A DNA stretch of 27,573 nt from CBDHHC01 sp050633205 (lineage in GTDB: Bacteria > Pseudomonadota > Alphaproteobacteria > Rhizobiales > CBDHHC01), in contig JBOEGA010000048.1 of the NCBI GenBank assembly GCA_050633205.1, positions 1 to 27,573 on the forward strand, read 5' to 3'. Shown piece after piece: positions 15,571 to 24,038 of the stretch. Both the position numbers and the translations under genes were made by a program. The notes under the pieces were generated by a model. It ran no database searches, was not told the origin of the DNA, and worked only from the letters and a program-made list of their open reading frames with translations. Positions within the stretch are counted from its first letter, which is position 1. The number at the start of each line of letters is the position of its first letter.

Positions 15571-17370
15571 TTAACCATGCTCATGGATTACTTCGAGAAA
15601 TTTCTGGCCATAGCGCTCTATCTTGGCTTCACCAAAACCTGAAATATCCTGCAGTTGCCAGATCTCGGACGGACGTTTTTCTACGAGTTCTATGAGGGTC
15701 TTATCATGGCATATAACATAAGGAGGCTTGTTCTGTTTTTTGGCCAGAGAGAGCCTGAGGGCTTTTAACTCTTCAAACAAAGGCTGATTTTCTTTTGACA
15801 GTTTTACTGCAGAGCGCTTTGCTGACTTTGATTTTGTGCGCTCCCGTTTTACTTCTTCCCTCATGGAAAACGGGGTTTCTCCGCGAAGCAGTGGCCTTGC
15901 ACTTTCTGTTAGTTCGAGAGCACCATAGCGATCCACATTCACTTCAACATAACCGCCAGCGATCAACTGGCGAAAGACGCCACGCCATTGTGGTGTGCTT
16001 AATTCTGTGCCAATTCCGTAAGTTGATACCTTATCGTGGTTATTGCGTTTTATGCGGTCATCTTCATGGCCGGTCAACACGTCGATAAGGTAGCTTACTC
16101 CGAACCGCTGATCGGTTCTGTAGATACAGGAGAGTGCCATCTGGGCAAATTTTGTGCCGTCAATCGTTTTGGGAGGATGAAGGCAGTTATCACAATTCTT
16201 GCAGGACTGGTCCAGTTTTTCACCGAAGTAATGCAGCATGGACTGACGGCGGCAGGTGATCTGCTCGCACAGGCCAAGCATGGATTCCAGTTTATTGTGT
16301 TCTACCCTTTTTCTCTGGTCATCAGCTTCTGAACTGGCGAGCATCTGGCGGATCATTATTACATCCTGCAGACCATAGTGCATCCAGGCGTTTGCCGGTT
16401 CACCATCACGGCCAGCCCGGCCAGTTTCCTGATAATAGGCTTCCATGGATTTTGGCATATTCAGATGACCAACGAAGCGAACATCAGGTTTATCAATTCC
16501 CATGCCAAAGGCTATAGTTGCAACAACTATTACACCGTCTTCTCTCAGAAAACGTTCCTGATTATCCTTGCGAACATCTGCTGGCAAACCAGCATGGTAT
16601 GGAAGAGCAGTACGCCCTTTATTTATAAAAAACTTTGCTGTTTCCTCTACTGACTTTCTTGAAAGGCAATAGACGATACCTGCATCCTCAGGATGTTCAG
16701 CCTGGATAAAACGCCATAATCTTTCACGCCCGCCAGCACCTTCTGCTATCGTGTAACGTATGTTGGGGCGATCAAAGCTTGCGACGAACTCATGACCTTC
16801 ACCTAGCTGCAACTGATCTATTATTTCATCTTTTGTACGGGGATCTGCTGTTGCGGTCAGAGCAATTCTGGGGATGTCAGGAAAGACCTCTGACAGCATG
16901 GAGAGGCGTCGATACTCCGGGCGGAAGTCGTGCCCCCACTGGGAAACACAATGAGCTTCATCAATTGCAAAAATGGATATTTCGCAATCCTGCAGAAGGA
17001 GAATTGTATCCTCCATCATCAATCTTTCAGGTGCAACATATAACATGTCGAGATCACCGTTTCGAAGGCGATCAACAACCTGATTATGCTCATGATAGTC
17101 CAGTGTTGAATTAAGGAATGCCGCTTTAACGCCAAGCTCGGACAAAGCATCTACCTGATCCTGCATAAGAGCAATCAGGGGAGATATAATAATACCAGTC
17201 CCTTTTCGCATGAGTGCAGGTATCTGATAGCAGAGAGACTTACCACCACCTGTTGGCATAAGGACCAGAGCATTATTGCCAGCAGCAACGGTTTCTATAA
17301 TCTCCTGCTGGCGCCAACGAAATTCGGAATAGCCAAATGTACTCTGTAGAATCTCGTGTGCCTTCTGCAT
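15571..17370 (-). CDS. recQ: ATP-dependent DNA helicase RecQ
   Basis: A 599-residue 3'-5' DNA helicase in recombination and fork repair. Walker A is MPTGGGKS (38-45), and the DEAH box is at 137-140. Helicase C-terminal motifs include TIAFGMGIDKPDVRFV (285-300) and QETGRAGRDG (314-323). The RecQ zinc module is C373 with C390, C393, C396, and an RQC winged-helix region follows. An HRDC domain covers about residues 520-595 (PSEIWQLQDISGFGEAKIERYG). The length matches the family. It is the middle of three minus-strand genes, with gaps of about 100 bp on each side. Confidence 0.97.
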   Translation of the reverse strand: MQKAHEILQSTFGYSEFRWRQQEIIETVAAGNNALVLMPTGGGKSLCYQIPALMRKGTGIIISPLIALMQDQVDALSELGVKAAFLNSTLDYHEHNQVVDRLRNGDLDMLYVAPERLMMEDTILLLQDCEISIFAIDEAHCVSQWGHDFRPEYRRLSMLSEVFPDIPRIALTATADPRTKDEIIDQLQLGEGHEFVASFDRPNIRYTIAEGAGGRERLWRFIQAEHPEDAGIVYCLSRKSVEETAKFFINKGRTALPYHAGLPADVRKDNQERFLREDGVIVVATIAFGMGIDKPDVRFVGHLNMPKSMEAYYQETGRAGRDGEPANAWMHYGLQDVIMIRQMLASSEADDQRKRVEHNKLESMLGLCEQITCRRQSMLHYFGEKLDQSCKNCDNCLHPPKTIDGTKFAQMALSCIYRTDQRFGVSYLIDVLTGHEDDRIKRNNHDKVSTYGIGTELSTPQWRGVFRQLIAGGYVEVNVDRYGALELTESARPLLRGETPFSMREEVKRERTKSKSAKRSAVKLSKENQPLFEELKALRLSLAKKQNKPPYVICHDKTLIELVEKRPSEIWQLQDISGFGEAKIERYGQKFLEVIHEHG

Positions 17371-17468
17371 TTACCGCCCCACATCATGTGTTTTTATTCT
17401 GCTCACTTTAAGTGAGTTGCGCAGATCTGCAAACGGTAAGCTCAGAGTTTTGCACTGCAAGTCGTTTT

Positions 17469-18122
17469 TTACAGTTTGCGGACTATGTATGCACCGTCTC
17501 CGGTAGGGAGCATACAGGTGCTGACTCTTTTATCCTGACTGATTTTAATGGCAAGCTGCCTCAGCGCCCGAGCAAATTCATCTTCACAATCAGCATCTGC
17601 GACCTGCCCTCTCCAAAGCATATTATCCAGTATTATCAAGCCGTTTTGACGTAACAAACTGAGGGATGCTTCGTAATATTCTTCATATTTTTTCTTATCA
17701 GCATCAATATAGGCCAGATCAAATGATTCAGTCTGCCCTTCTGATATCAGAGCATTTACTGTTTCTATTGCAGGTCCGATATGCAAAGTGATTTTATCTG
17801 ATACTCCGGCTTCCTCCCAAAACTTACGGGCCTCAGATGTCCATTTTTCATTTATATCGCAGGCAATTAATTTACCATCATCCGGTAGAGCGGATGCTAT
17901 TGCTAAAGCGCTGTAACCGGTGAAGACTCCAATTTCCAATACTTTTTTAGCATTTAGAGAAGCAACGAGCATGGACAGAAAGACGACCTGATCATGTGGC
18001 GTCTGCATTACTGCCTGCGGGTGGGAGGCATTAAACTCAAGAAGTTTTTCCTGTATCGGGGTTGGCTGGTCTGTAACCAGGTTTATGTAGGACTGGATAT
18101 GGTCTGGGTATAGCTGTTTCAT
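17469..18122 (-). CDS. SAM-dependent O-methyltransferase (class I)
   Basis: A 217-residue cytoplasmic enzyme of the caffeoyl-CoA/catechol O-methyltransferase type. The SAM motif is VLEIGVFTGYSALAIA near residues 60-75, followed by the acidic CDINEKW. The metal and catalytic site lies around FDLAYIDADKKKYEEYYE, with GLIILDNMLWRGQVAD downstream (the D-N pair). The natural acceptor is unknown. It lies about 60 bp downstream of the strong terminator of a candidate structured RNA on the same strand, so an attenuator role for that RNA is possible. Confidence 0.92.
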   Translation of the reverse strand: MKQLYPDHIQSYINLVTDQPTPIQEKLLEFNASHPQAVMQTPHDQVVFLSMLVASLNAKKVLEIGVFTGYSALAIASALPDDGKLIACDINEKWTSEARKFWEEAGVSDKITLHIGPAIETVNALISEGQTESFDLAYIDADKKKYEEYYEASLSLLRQNGLIILDNMLWRGQVADADCEDEFARALRQLAIKISQDKRVSTCMLPTGDGAYIVRKL

Positions 18123-18186
18123 AATTCTGTACCTGGCAGTTTTACTTTGCCAGACTATAATGACAGCTTTTTATGTTGTGAACCGG

Positions 18187-18216
18187 AAAATAAAACGGCG
18201 GGCCAAAGGCCCGCCG
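18187..18216 (-). terminator. Strong intrinsic terminator, minus strand
   Basis: A perfect 9-bp GC stem CGGCGGGCC-TTT-GGCCCGCCG (18216-18196) is followed on the minus strand by TTTTATTTT (18195-18187). The opposite strand has no T-run, so its direction is clear. No protein gene ends immediately before it on the minus strand. Confidence 0.85.
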
Positions 18217-18402
18217 CGTCAGATGCATCAGGTGGGTCAGGTGGTGAGTACTGACGAATCTGACAAAGGTAACTGTTTTTATTCACAAATGAATATAAGT
18301 GGCGCATTACCTTGCAGGCACCACAGCAACAATTAGTATTTCCCTTTGATTAAAAGAGAATTAATGGATGTATTATTAAATAAACCCTCTTTAAAAATCA
18401 CT
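18187..18402 (-). ncRNA. Candidate structured RNA, about 216 nt
   Basis: From a promoter-like start near 18402 to the terminator at 18187. Possible stems on the minus strand: AAAGAG with CTCTTT near the 5' end; GTGGTGC with GCGCCAC (18324-18299, one G-U pair); TTAT(A)TTCA with TGAATAA (18298-18279, one bulged A); GTCAGAT (18264-18258) with ATCTGAC (18224-18218), enclosing GTCAG (18255-18251) with CTGAC (18240-18236); then the terminator stem. No convincing protein frame fits. It could be a stand-alone small RNA or a leader/attenuator of the O-methyltransferase gene about 65 bp downstream. I do not recognise a known RNA family. Confidence 0.55.
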
Positions 18403-18408
18403 TTATGG

Positions 18409-18436
18409 ATTATATAAAATATTTTTTATTTGTAAA
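18409..18436 (-). promoter_or_regulatory. Sigma-70 promoter for the structured RNA
   Basis: On the minus strand, TTTACA (18436-18431) is followed after 16 bp by a perfect TATAAT (18414-18409). An A at 18402 is a natural start. This is among the best promoter matches I found in the window. Confidence 0.65.
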
Positions 18437-18619
18437 TACAGCTCTTTATATTTTTTTACTTGTGTAAAAACCTGTTTATATCTCAATTTAACTCAGAAAA
18501 ATTCTCCAATATAAAATTCAGAAAAAATAATGAAAACCGACCAAGGAATATCGCTTTGGTGCGTCTTACATATAATTCGACTTTTTGATTTACGAATAAA
18601 CTGCATAAGGGAGATAAAT

Positions 18620-20329
18620 ATGTATGGTCGTTTTTTCGGGGCTTTGATGATGGCTAGTGCCCTGACCTGCCCGAGTTTTGTGTTTGCTGATGATATTCCT
18701 GCAGAATCCAGCATTGCCAAGGTTACTGTTTTCCCCAGAGGGGCCCAGATCACCCGGCAGCTAACTGTTGATGTTAAGTCTGGCGAGCACACGATATTTC
18801 TAAAAGATCTGCCTGCCGGAGCTATTCATGACTCTATTCGGGTTGAAGGGGCGGCTGACGGTAAACTGGAAATAGGCTCAGTGGATGTGAAAACAGTCCA
18901 TATACCAAGAGATGAAAGTAATTCTCTGAAAGGGGATGAACGCAAGGCTCTAGAAGATGAGCTGCAGAGGCTTACTGACCAAAGAGCAGGACTTAATGGC
19001 AAACTGAAAGCACTTAAATTTCAGCAGAGCTATATTGAGAAACTATCCCGCATTCCAGAACAGCCGGTCAGCATTTCAAAACACGCGGAAAACCAGACAC
19101 AACCTGACTGGGAGAAGCTTTTCAATCTTATTGGCAACAGTATGCAGAGCCTGCAAAGCCAGAAATTACAGGCAAATATTGAAGTCAGGGAAGTGAACAA
19201 GAAAATCAGGGAAGTTCAGAAAAAGCTTCGTGCCCGTCCTCCAAGTCCTGAAAGACGCACACAGGTTCAGATTATTGTTAATGCTGACAAGGACCTGAAG
19301 GCAGCTCTGAAGGTTCGTTATCAAATCAGGAATGCCAGCTGGCGACCATTTTATGATGCGCGCCTGAAAACCAGTCAGGACCCCAAGCAAAACAAACTGC
19401 TTCTGACCCGCCGTGCATCTATCAGCCAGGCCAGTGGTGAAGAATGGAAAGATGTAGAACTGCTTCTGTCTACTACAAAGCCAAACAGAAGTACTGCAGC
19501 CCCTAACCTTAATGCCCTGCAGGTTGCTATACGCCCTGAACCGAAGCCGCAAAAGCTAACGCTTTACGAAAGAAGAAAAAGAGCAGCACCTGTTACCAGT
19601 GAGTCAGACAGTGTAATGGCTGAAGCTCCTGCGGAAAATAAAAATATTCTGGGCATGTTCTCCCTTGCCAAAGAGCGGAAGGCCAAAACTACAGTATCTT
19701 CATTTCAGGCTGTCTATTCAATTCCTGGAAAGGTGAGCATTGAGACGACAGGCGTAGCTAAAAAGCTGACAATCAGCAAGCTATCAATTGAACCTGAGTT
19801 AAAGGCTATTATTGTCCCTAAAATGCAGAAAGCGGCCTATTTGTCCGCGAAATTCACGCTGCCAGAAGGGGATCAACTGTTGTCAGGACGGGTTAGCCTG
19901 CATCGTGATGGTGTTTATATTGGAAGCGGGTATCTGCCCGATATGGCTGCTGGTGCAGAGCATGACCTCGGCTTCGGAGCAGATGATGCTATTCAGGTTA
20001 AATATGCTGAAGTCAAACGCTCCAAAGGTGAATCCGGGATTATTTCCTCATCTAAAACAGATATGCGGAAATTCAAGATTTCTGTCAAAAACCTTCATGG
20101 ATGGTCAATACCTATGACAGTTCTTGACCAGATACCTTATTCAGAAAATGAGAAGATCAAAGTTACTCTGCTGTCAGAGACTACCAAGCCTAACCGCAAG
20201 GATATTGATGACAAACGCGGACTACTGGCATGGGACTTTGAACTGAAGAAGGGCGAAGAAAAGAAAATCGATCTGGCCTATCAGGTTGGCTGGCCAGAAA
20301 ATAAAGAGGTTATCTATCGCAACAGATAA
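18620..20329 (+). CDS. Exported MuiA-family protein (DUF4140/DUF4139)
   Basis: A precursor of about 569 residues. The Sec signal peptide (residues 1-23, ending SFVFA|DD) directs it to the periplasm. Residues about 28-75 are the DUF4140 part (SIAKVTVFPRGAQITRQ). Residues 90-185 are charged and helical, likely coiled coil. The DUF4139 domain (about 205-569) includes VRYQIRNASWRPFYDARL and ends LAYQVGWPENKEVIYR. The biochemical function of the family is unknown; the name comes from a mucoidy-inhibitor annotation. ATG 18530 is possible, but AAGGGAG at 18607-18613 fits ATG 18620. It ends before an intrinsic terminator. Confidence 0.85.
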   Translation: MYGRFFGALMMASALTCPSFVFADDIPAESSIAKVTVFPRGAQITRQLTVDVKSGEHTIFLKDLPAGAIHDSIRVEGAADGKLEIGSVDVKTVHIPRDESNSLKGDERKALEDELQRLTDQRAGLNGKLKALKFQQSYIEKLSRIPEQPVSISKHAENQTQPDWEKLFNLIGNSMQSLQSQKLQANIEVREVNKKIREVQKKLRARPPSPERRTQVQIIVNADKDLKAALKVRYQIRNASWRPFYDARLKTSQDPKQNKLLLTRRASISQASGEEWKDVELLLSTTKPNRSTAAPNLNALQVAIRPEPKPQKLTLYERRKRAAPVTSESDSVMAEAPAENKNILGMFSLAKERKAKTTVSSFQAVYSIPGKVSIETTGVAKKLTISKLSIEPELKAIIVPKMQKAAYLSAKFTLPEGDQLLSGRVSLHRDGVYIGSGYLPDMAAGAEHDLGFGADDAIQVKYAEVKRSKGESGIISSSKTDMRKFKISVKNLHGWSIPMTVLDQIPYSENEKIKVTLLSETTKPNRKDIDDKRGLLAWDFELKKGEEKKIDLAYQVGWPENKEVIYRNR

Positions 20330-20343
20330 AGAATGTGGCATTC

Positions 20344-20377
20344 AGGGCGGTTCTCAGGAACTGCCCTTTTGCTTTTT
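20344..20377 (+). terminator. Intrinsic terminator after muiA-like gene
   Basis: AGGGC-G-GTTC-TCAG-GAAC-T-GCCCT forms a 10-bp stem with one G-U pair and a 4-nt loop, then TTTGCTTTTT. It overlaps the last codons of the convergent EamA gene. Confidence 0.75.
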
Positions 20378-21286
20378 AGAGGTCATTATTACACCGGTAA
20401 GAATGAGGCTCAGCCCTATAATATGGAATAGCTCTATTTTCTCACCTAAAAAGATTATAGCCATGAAGCTCCCGAAGAAAGGGCCCATATGGAGATAAGC
20501 CCCTGCCCTGTTCGGGCCAATCAGTTCCACTCCTCGATTATAAAAGATATAGGCCAATACACTTGGGAAAATGCATACATATCCTATAGATAGCAGACTT
20601 TCGATATCAAAGTTTACCTGCGCAACATTGGTATGCTCCCATATATAGAATGGTGTTACGAACACTGCACCTATAAAGAATGTAACTGCTGCGAGGCTTT
20701 TCCAGTGAATGGACGGGCGATATCTCAGAAAAACAGTATAGACTGCCCAGCAGACCATGGCTGCGAAAACCCAGATATCCCCTACATTAAATGTCAGTTG
20801 TGCCAGTGTCTGGATATCTGCCTTTAGTATGACTATCGATACACCAATGAGGCTCGTCAGGATGCCAATCATCTGGAGCCTTGTGACTTTATCCCGGAAT
20901 ATCAGAAAAGCGAGGATTGCAATCAGTATTGGACCGCTGGATTGAAGAATTAAAGCGTTAATGGCTGTTGTATGGGTCAGGCCGATATAGGACAGGGTAT
21001 TGAATGATCCAACTCCCAAAACTCCCAGAGTTATCAGAACAGGGATATGTTTCTTTATTATCGGCCAGTCTTTCCTCACCTGTCCGATGGTGAAGGGCAG
21101 AATGATCATAAATGCGAGTGTCCACCTGAACCAGGCAAGGGCAATTGGAGGAAAATGACCAGATACACCGCGAGCAAGAACGAAATTTCCTGCCCAGAAT
21201 AATGTCGTCAGGCAAAGGAGAATATGAGCATTGGCGAACAATACTGCCGTAAATCTCAGAAACATGAGGGAGATGCGCCTTATCAT
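20354..21286 (-). CDS. EamA/DMT-family transporter
   Basis: A 310-residue inner-membrane protein with ten predicted helices in two EamA repeats (about 18-160 and 170-305). Typical cues are LFWAGNFVLARG in helix 1, IALAWFRW at the start of helix 2, GPILIAILAFLIFRDKV at the end of repeat 1, and FFGSFMAIIFLGEKIELFHIIGLSLILTGV at the end of repeat 2 (quoted here in pieces only: FLGEKIELFH, GLSLILTG). DMT transporters export metabolites or amino acids; the substrate cannot be told. It converges on the muiA-like gene and is divergent from purA. The start could be ATG 21286 or 21265. Confidence 0.9.
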   Translation of the reverse strand: MIRRISLMFLRFTAVLFANAHILLCLTTLFWAGNFVLARGVSGHFPPIALAWFRWTLAFMIILPFTIGQVRKDWPIIKKHIPVLITLGVLGVGSFNTLSYIGLTHTTAINALILQSSGPILIAILAFLIFRDKVTRLQMIGILTSLIGVSIVILKADIQTLAQLTFNVGDIWVFAAMVCWAVYTVFLRYRPSIHWKSLAAVTFFIGAVFVTPFYIWEHTNVAQVNFDIESLLSIGYVCIFPSVLAYIFYNRGVELIGPNRAGAYLHMGPFFGSFMAIIFLGEKIELFHIIGLSLILTGVIMTSKKQKGSS

Positions 21287-21493
21287 TAATGTTTTTACAT
21301 AACTTAATGGTATTGGACCAAGTGTAAAGCCCAGTAGTAAATTTTTGCACCTATTCCTGTTTATGAGCAGTATGAATTTATGGAAAGCTCTGGCAATAAA
21401 GCCGCATTCCTAATACGACTCTATGTCTATATACTGCGCAAACAATATTATGCGACATTGGAGCTCTTCTCGTGGCCTCGCATTAGGAAATGA

Positions 21494-21527
21494 AACCCTT
21501 TATAAGGGGTTAGCAATTATTCATTGC
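21494..21527 (+). promoter_or_regulatory. Two small hairpins in the purA leader
   Basis: AACCCTT-TATA-AGGGGTT (21494-21511) is followed closely by GCAAT-TATTC-ATTGC (21513-21527), 41-74 bp before the purA start. They lack a T-run, so they are not terminators. They could stabilise the mRNA or serve as protein binding sites. The 281-bp EamA-purA spacer shows no clear -35/-10 pair apart from TATACT at 21430-21435. Confidence 0.35.
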
Positions 21528-21567
21528 GTACAGTGCGTTTCACTTTAACCGAAAATAGGATGGCAGC

Positions 21568-22860
21568 ATGGCTAATGTAGTTGTGGTCGGGTCACAATGG
21601 GGTGACGAAGGAAAAGGGAAAATCGTCGACTGGCTCTCTGAACGAGCGGATGTCGTAGTGCGTTTCCAGGGCGGCCACAATGCCGGGCATACACTGGTTA
21701 TCGACGGGAAGGTTTACAAGCTTTCGCTGCTTCCTTCAGGCTGTGTCAGACCAGGGAAACTTGCTGTTATAGGTAATGGCGTTGTTATCGACCCATGGGC
21801 GCTTACTGAAGAGATCAAGACACTTCAGGATCAGGGCGTTGAAATTACGCATCAAAATCTCCGCATTGCAGAAAATGCAACGCTGATTCTTCCTTTGCAC
21901 AGAGAACTGGATGCCATTCGTGAAGCGGCAGCAGGTGATGGCAAGATTGGTACTACGAAGCGCGGCATTGGACCTGCTTATGAAGACAAGGTTGGCCGAC
22001 GTGCCATTCGTGTTCAGGATCTGCAGAATCTTGACAGCCTGAAAGCCAAAATCGACCGGATTCTAACGCACCATAATGCTTTGCGCCGTGGTCTGGGTGA
22101 GCCTGAGGTTTCTGCCGATGAACTGCACAGCCAACTGGCGGAGATTGCCCCGACCTTGTTGCCATATGTGGAAACTGTATGGGCTCTGCTTGACCAGTGT
22201 CGCAGAAGCGGGAAGCGTATATTGTTCGAGGGTGCTCAGGGAGCTTTGCTTGATATTGACCATGGAACGTATCCATTTGTGACTTCTTCTAATACTGTGG
22301 CTTCTCAAGCGGCAACAGGATCCGGTGTTGGCCCGAATGCCATTCGCTATGTTCTGGGGATTACCAAAGCTTATACGACTCGTGTGGGCTCCGGGCCGTT
22401 TCCTACGGAATTGCACGATGATATCGGTCAGCGGATTGGTGAGCGCGGGCGTGAGTTCGGGACAGTAACGGGCCGTGCAAGACGTTGCGGCTGGTTTGAT
22501 GCTGCACTGGTTCGCCAGACAGCCAAGGTTTCCGGAATTAACGGTATTGCGTTTACCAAACTTGATGTTCTTGACGGACTTGAAGAGCTTAAAATCTGTG
22601 TGGGTTACAAGATTGATGGTGAGGTTATTGATCATCTGCCTGCCGGTCAGGGCAAACAACAGCGTGTTGAGCCAATTTACGAGACTTTACCCGGATGGCA
22701 GGAATCGACTGCGGGAGCACGTTCATGGGCTGAACTGCCAGCGAGCTGCATTAAATATGTAAGGCGCGTTGAAGAACTTATCGAGGTTCCTGTTGCCCTG
22801 CTTTCCACGAGCCCGGAGAGAGATGATACGATTCTGGTTCAAGACCCGTTCGAAGACTAA
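21568..22860 (+). CDS. purA: Adenylosuccinate synthetase PurA
   Basis: A 430-residue cytoplasmic GTP-dependent enzyme that joins IMP and aspartate in the first step from IMP to AMP. The N-terminal GSQWGDEGKGK (8-18) is the family GTP/phosphate loop. GGHNAGHT with the catalytic His (near residue 41), TTKRGIGPAYEDK near residue 132, and TVTGRARRCGWFD near residue 300 are all present. The length is standard. It has a leader with two hairpins and is followed by an intrinsic terminator, so it is probably monocistronic. Confidence 0.98.
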   Translation: MANVVVVGSQWGDEGKGKIVDWLSERADVVVRFQGGHNAGHTLVIDGKVYKLSLLPSGCVRPGKLAVIGNGVVIDPWALTEEIKTLQDQGVEITHQNLRIAENATLILPLHRELDAIREAAAGDGKIGTTKRGIGPAYEDKVGRRAIRVQDLQNLDSLKAKIDRILTHHNALRRGLGEPEVSADELHSQLAEIAPTLLPYVETVWALLDQCRRSGKRILFEGAQGALLDIDHGTYPFVTSSNTVASQAATGSGVGPNAIRYVLGITKAYTTRVGSGPFPTELHDDIGQRIGERGREFGTVTGRARRCGWFDAALVRQTAKVSGINGIAFTKLDVLDGLEELKICVGYKIDGEVIDHLPAGQGKQQRVEPIYETLPGWQESTAGARSWAELPASCIKYVRRVEELIEVPVALLSTSPERDDTILVQDPFED

Positions 22861-22886
22861 TTCACACCCTCAGAATATTTATAATG

Positions 22887-22923
22887 AATGGTAGGTCAGC
22901 ATCAGCTTTCCTGCCATTTTTTT
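22887..22923 (+). terminator. Intrinsic terminator after purA
   Basis: AATGGTAGG (22887-22895) pairs with CCTGCCATT (22910-22918), one G-U, with a 14-nt loop, and a run of seven Ts follows. Confidence 0.75.
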
Positions 22924-22994
22924 ATGTATCAAATAACTGATTATCCATTTTTTGCCGATAGCGTTCCTTTTAGACAGTTTTGAGGACGAGTGTT

Positions 22995-24020
22995 ATGGCT
23001 GCAAAATCCAAATCAATTAATCTTGCACTGCAAGGCGGTGGTGCACACGGTGCTTTTACCTGGGGCGTTCTGGATTATTTTCTGGAAAGCGGGCGTGTTG
23101 ATATTGAAGCCATCAGTGGAGCCAGCGCAGGAGCTATGAATGCTGTTGTTATTGCGGATGGCCTGATGAAAGGGGGAGCTGACGGTGCACGCCAGGGACT
23201 TCAGGATTTCTGGGAGAAAGTCAGTAAAGCAGGCCGTCTCAGCCCTGTTCAGAGAACACCCATTGATATGTTTATGGGAAACTGGAGTCTTGATTATTCC
23301 CCCGGTTACTTTCTGTTTGACCTTATGAACCAGGTTACATCTCCTTACCAAACCAATCCGCTTAATATTAATCCACTCAAGGATATTCTGGAAAGTGTCG
23401 TTTGCTTTGATCAAATCAAGGCGTGTAACAAGCTTAAGCTCTTTATTTCCGCCACGAATGTTGAAAACGGGCGAGTGAAGGTATTTGATCAGGAGAAGCT
23501 AACCGCTGATATGGTTATGGCTTCTGCCTGTCTTCCGTTTTTATTTCAGGCTGTCGAGATTGATGAGGTTCCCTATTGGGACGGAGGCTATATGGGCAAT
23601 CCGGTCCTGTATCCATTTTTCTATAATTGTAAATCCAGCGATGTGGTTATTGTTCAGATTAATCCGATAGAGAGAAAAGGGACTCCAAAAACTCCACGGG
23701 AAATAATGGACAGAGTTAATGAGATTACCTTTAACAGCAGCCTGCTGAAAGAACTGCGTTCAATTGATTTTGTTCACAAACTGCTACATGAAGACCGGAT
23801 TGATCCGAATGAATATAAGGATGTGAAGATACATATTGTTGAACCCCAGGAGCTTCTGAAAGAGCTTGGTGCTTCGAGTAAAGTCAATGCTGAATGGGCA
23901 TTCCTGAAGCATCTGTTCGGTATTGGAAGAGATGCTGCAGGACAATGGCTGGATAAGAACTATTCTTCAATTGGCAAGAAAAGCAGCGTAAACCTCAAAG
24001 AGATGTTTCAGGGGCACTAA
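22995..24020 (+). CDS. Patatin-like phospholipase
   Basis: A 341-residue protein of the patatin/RssA group. The oxyanion loop is GGGAHG (14-19), the nucleophile is S44 in GASAG, and the catalytic Asp is D196 in WDGGYMGNP, so both halves of the Ser-Asp dyad are intact. The family hydrolyses phospholipid or acyl esters. No signal peptide is seen, so it is likely cytosolic or bound peripherally to the inner membrane. TTG 22980 is an upstream option, but GAGG 9 nt before ATG 22995 favours the ATG. The stop codon lies in the loop of a small terminator-like hairpin. Confidence 0.93.
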   Translation: MAAKSKSINLALQGGGAHGAFTWGVLDYFLESGRVDIEAISGASAGAMNAVVIADGLMKGGADGARQGLQDFWEKVSKAGRLSPVQRTPIDMFMGNWSLDYSPGYFLFDLMNQVTSPYQTNPLNINPLKDILESVVCFDQIKACNKLKLFISATNVENGRVKVFDQEKLTADMVMASACLPFLFQAVEIDEVPYWDGGYMGNPVLYPFFYNCKSSDVVIVQINPIERKGTPKTPREIMDRVNEITFNSSLLKELRSIDFVHKLLHEDRIDPNEYKDVKIHIVEPQELLKELGASSKVNAEWAFLKHLFGIGRDAAGQWLDKNYSSIGKKSSVNLKEMFQGH

Positions 24021-24028
24021 GCCCCTTT
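24010..24028 (+). terminator. Short terminator-like hairpin at patatin stop
   Basis: AGGGGC-ACTAA-GCCCCT (6-bp stem) overlaps the TAA stop and is followed by only TT. It is a weak terminator at best. Confidence 0.4.
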
Positions 24029-24038
24029 CCAGTTTGAA

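Larger units (their letters stand above)
18123..18619. other. Long intergenic region between O-methyltransferase and muiA-like gene
   Basis: About 500 bp without a convincing ORF. The left half holds the structured RNA candidate, its terminator and its promoter (minus strand). The right half, about 18440-18606, is very AT-rich and is the likely promoter region of the muiA-like gene on the plus strand, but I see no clear box pair there. Two short minus-strand reading frames run through the terminator and I do not accept them as genes. Confidence 0.7.

Noticed and set aside
18160..18310. Minus-strand 49-codon frame starting ATG near 18306
   Set aside because: It would have to be translated through the strong terminator hairpin, the protein is not similar to anything I know, and the RNA structure explains the region better.
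21411..21424. TAATACGACTC, identical to the first 11 bases of the T7 RNA polymerase promoter
   Set aside because: The rest of the promoter (ACTATAGGG) is missing and there is no phage gene nearby. An isolated 11-base match noticed after the fact can arise by chance in a window of this size.
22063..22659. A 198-codon minus-strand ORF opposite purA
   Set aside because: It lies wholly within purA, whose motifs are unmistakable; it is an antisense frame without its own signals.
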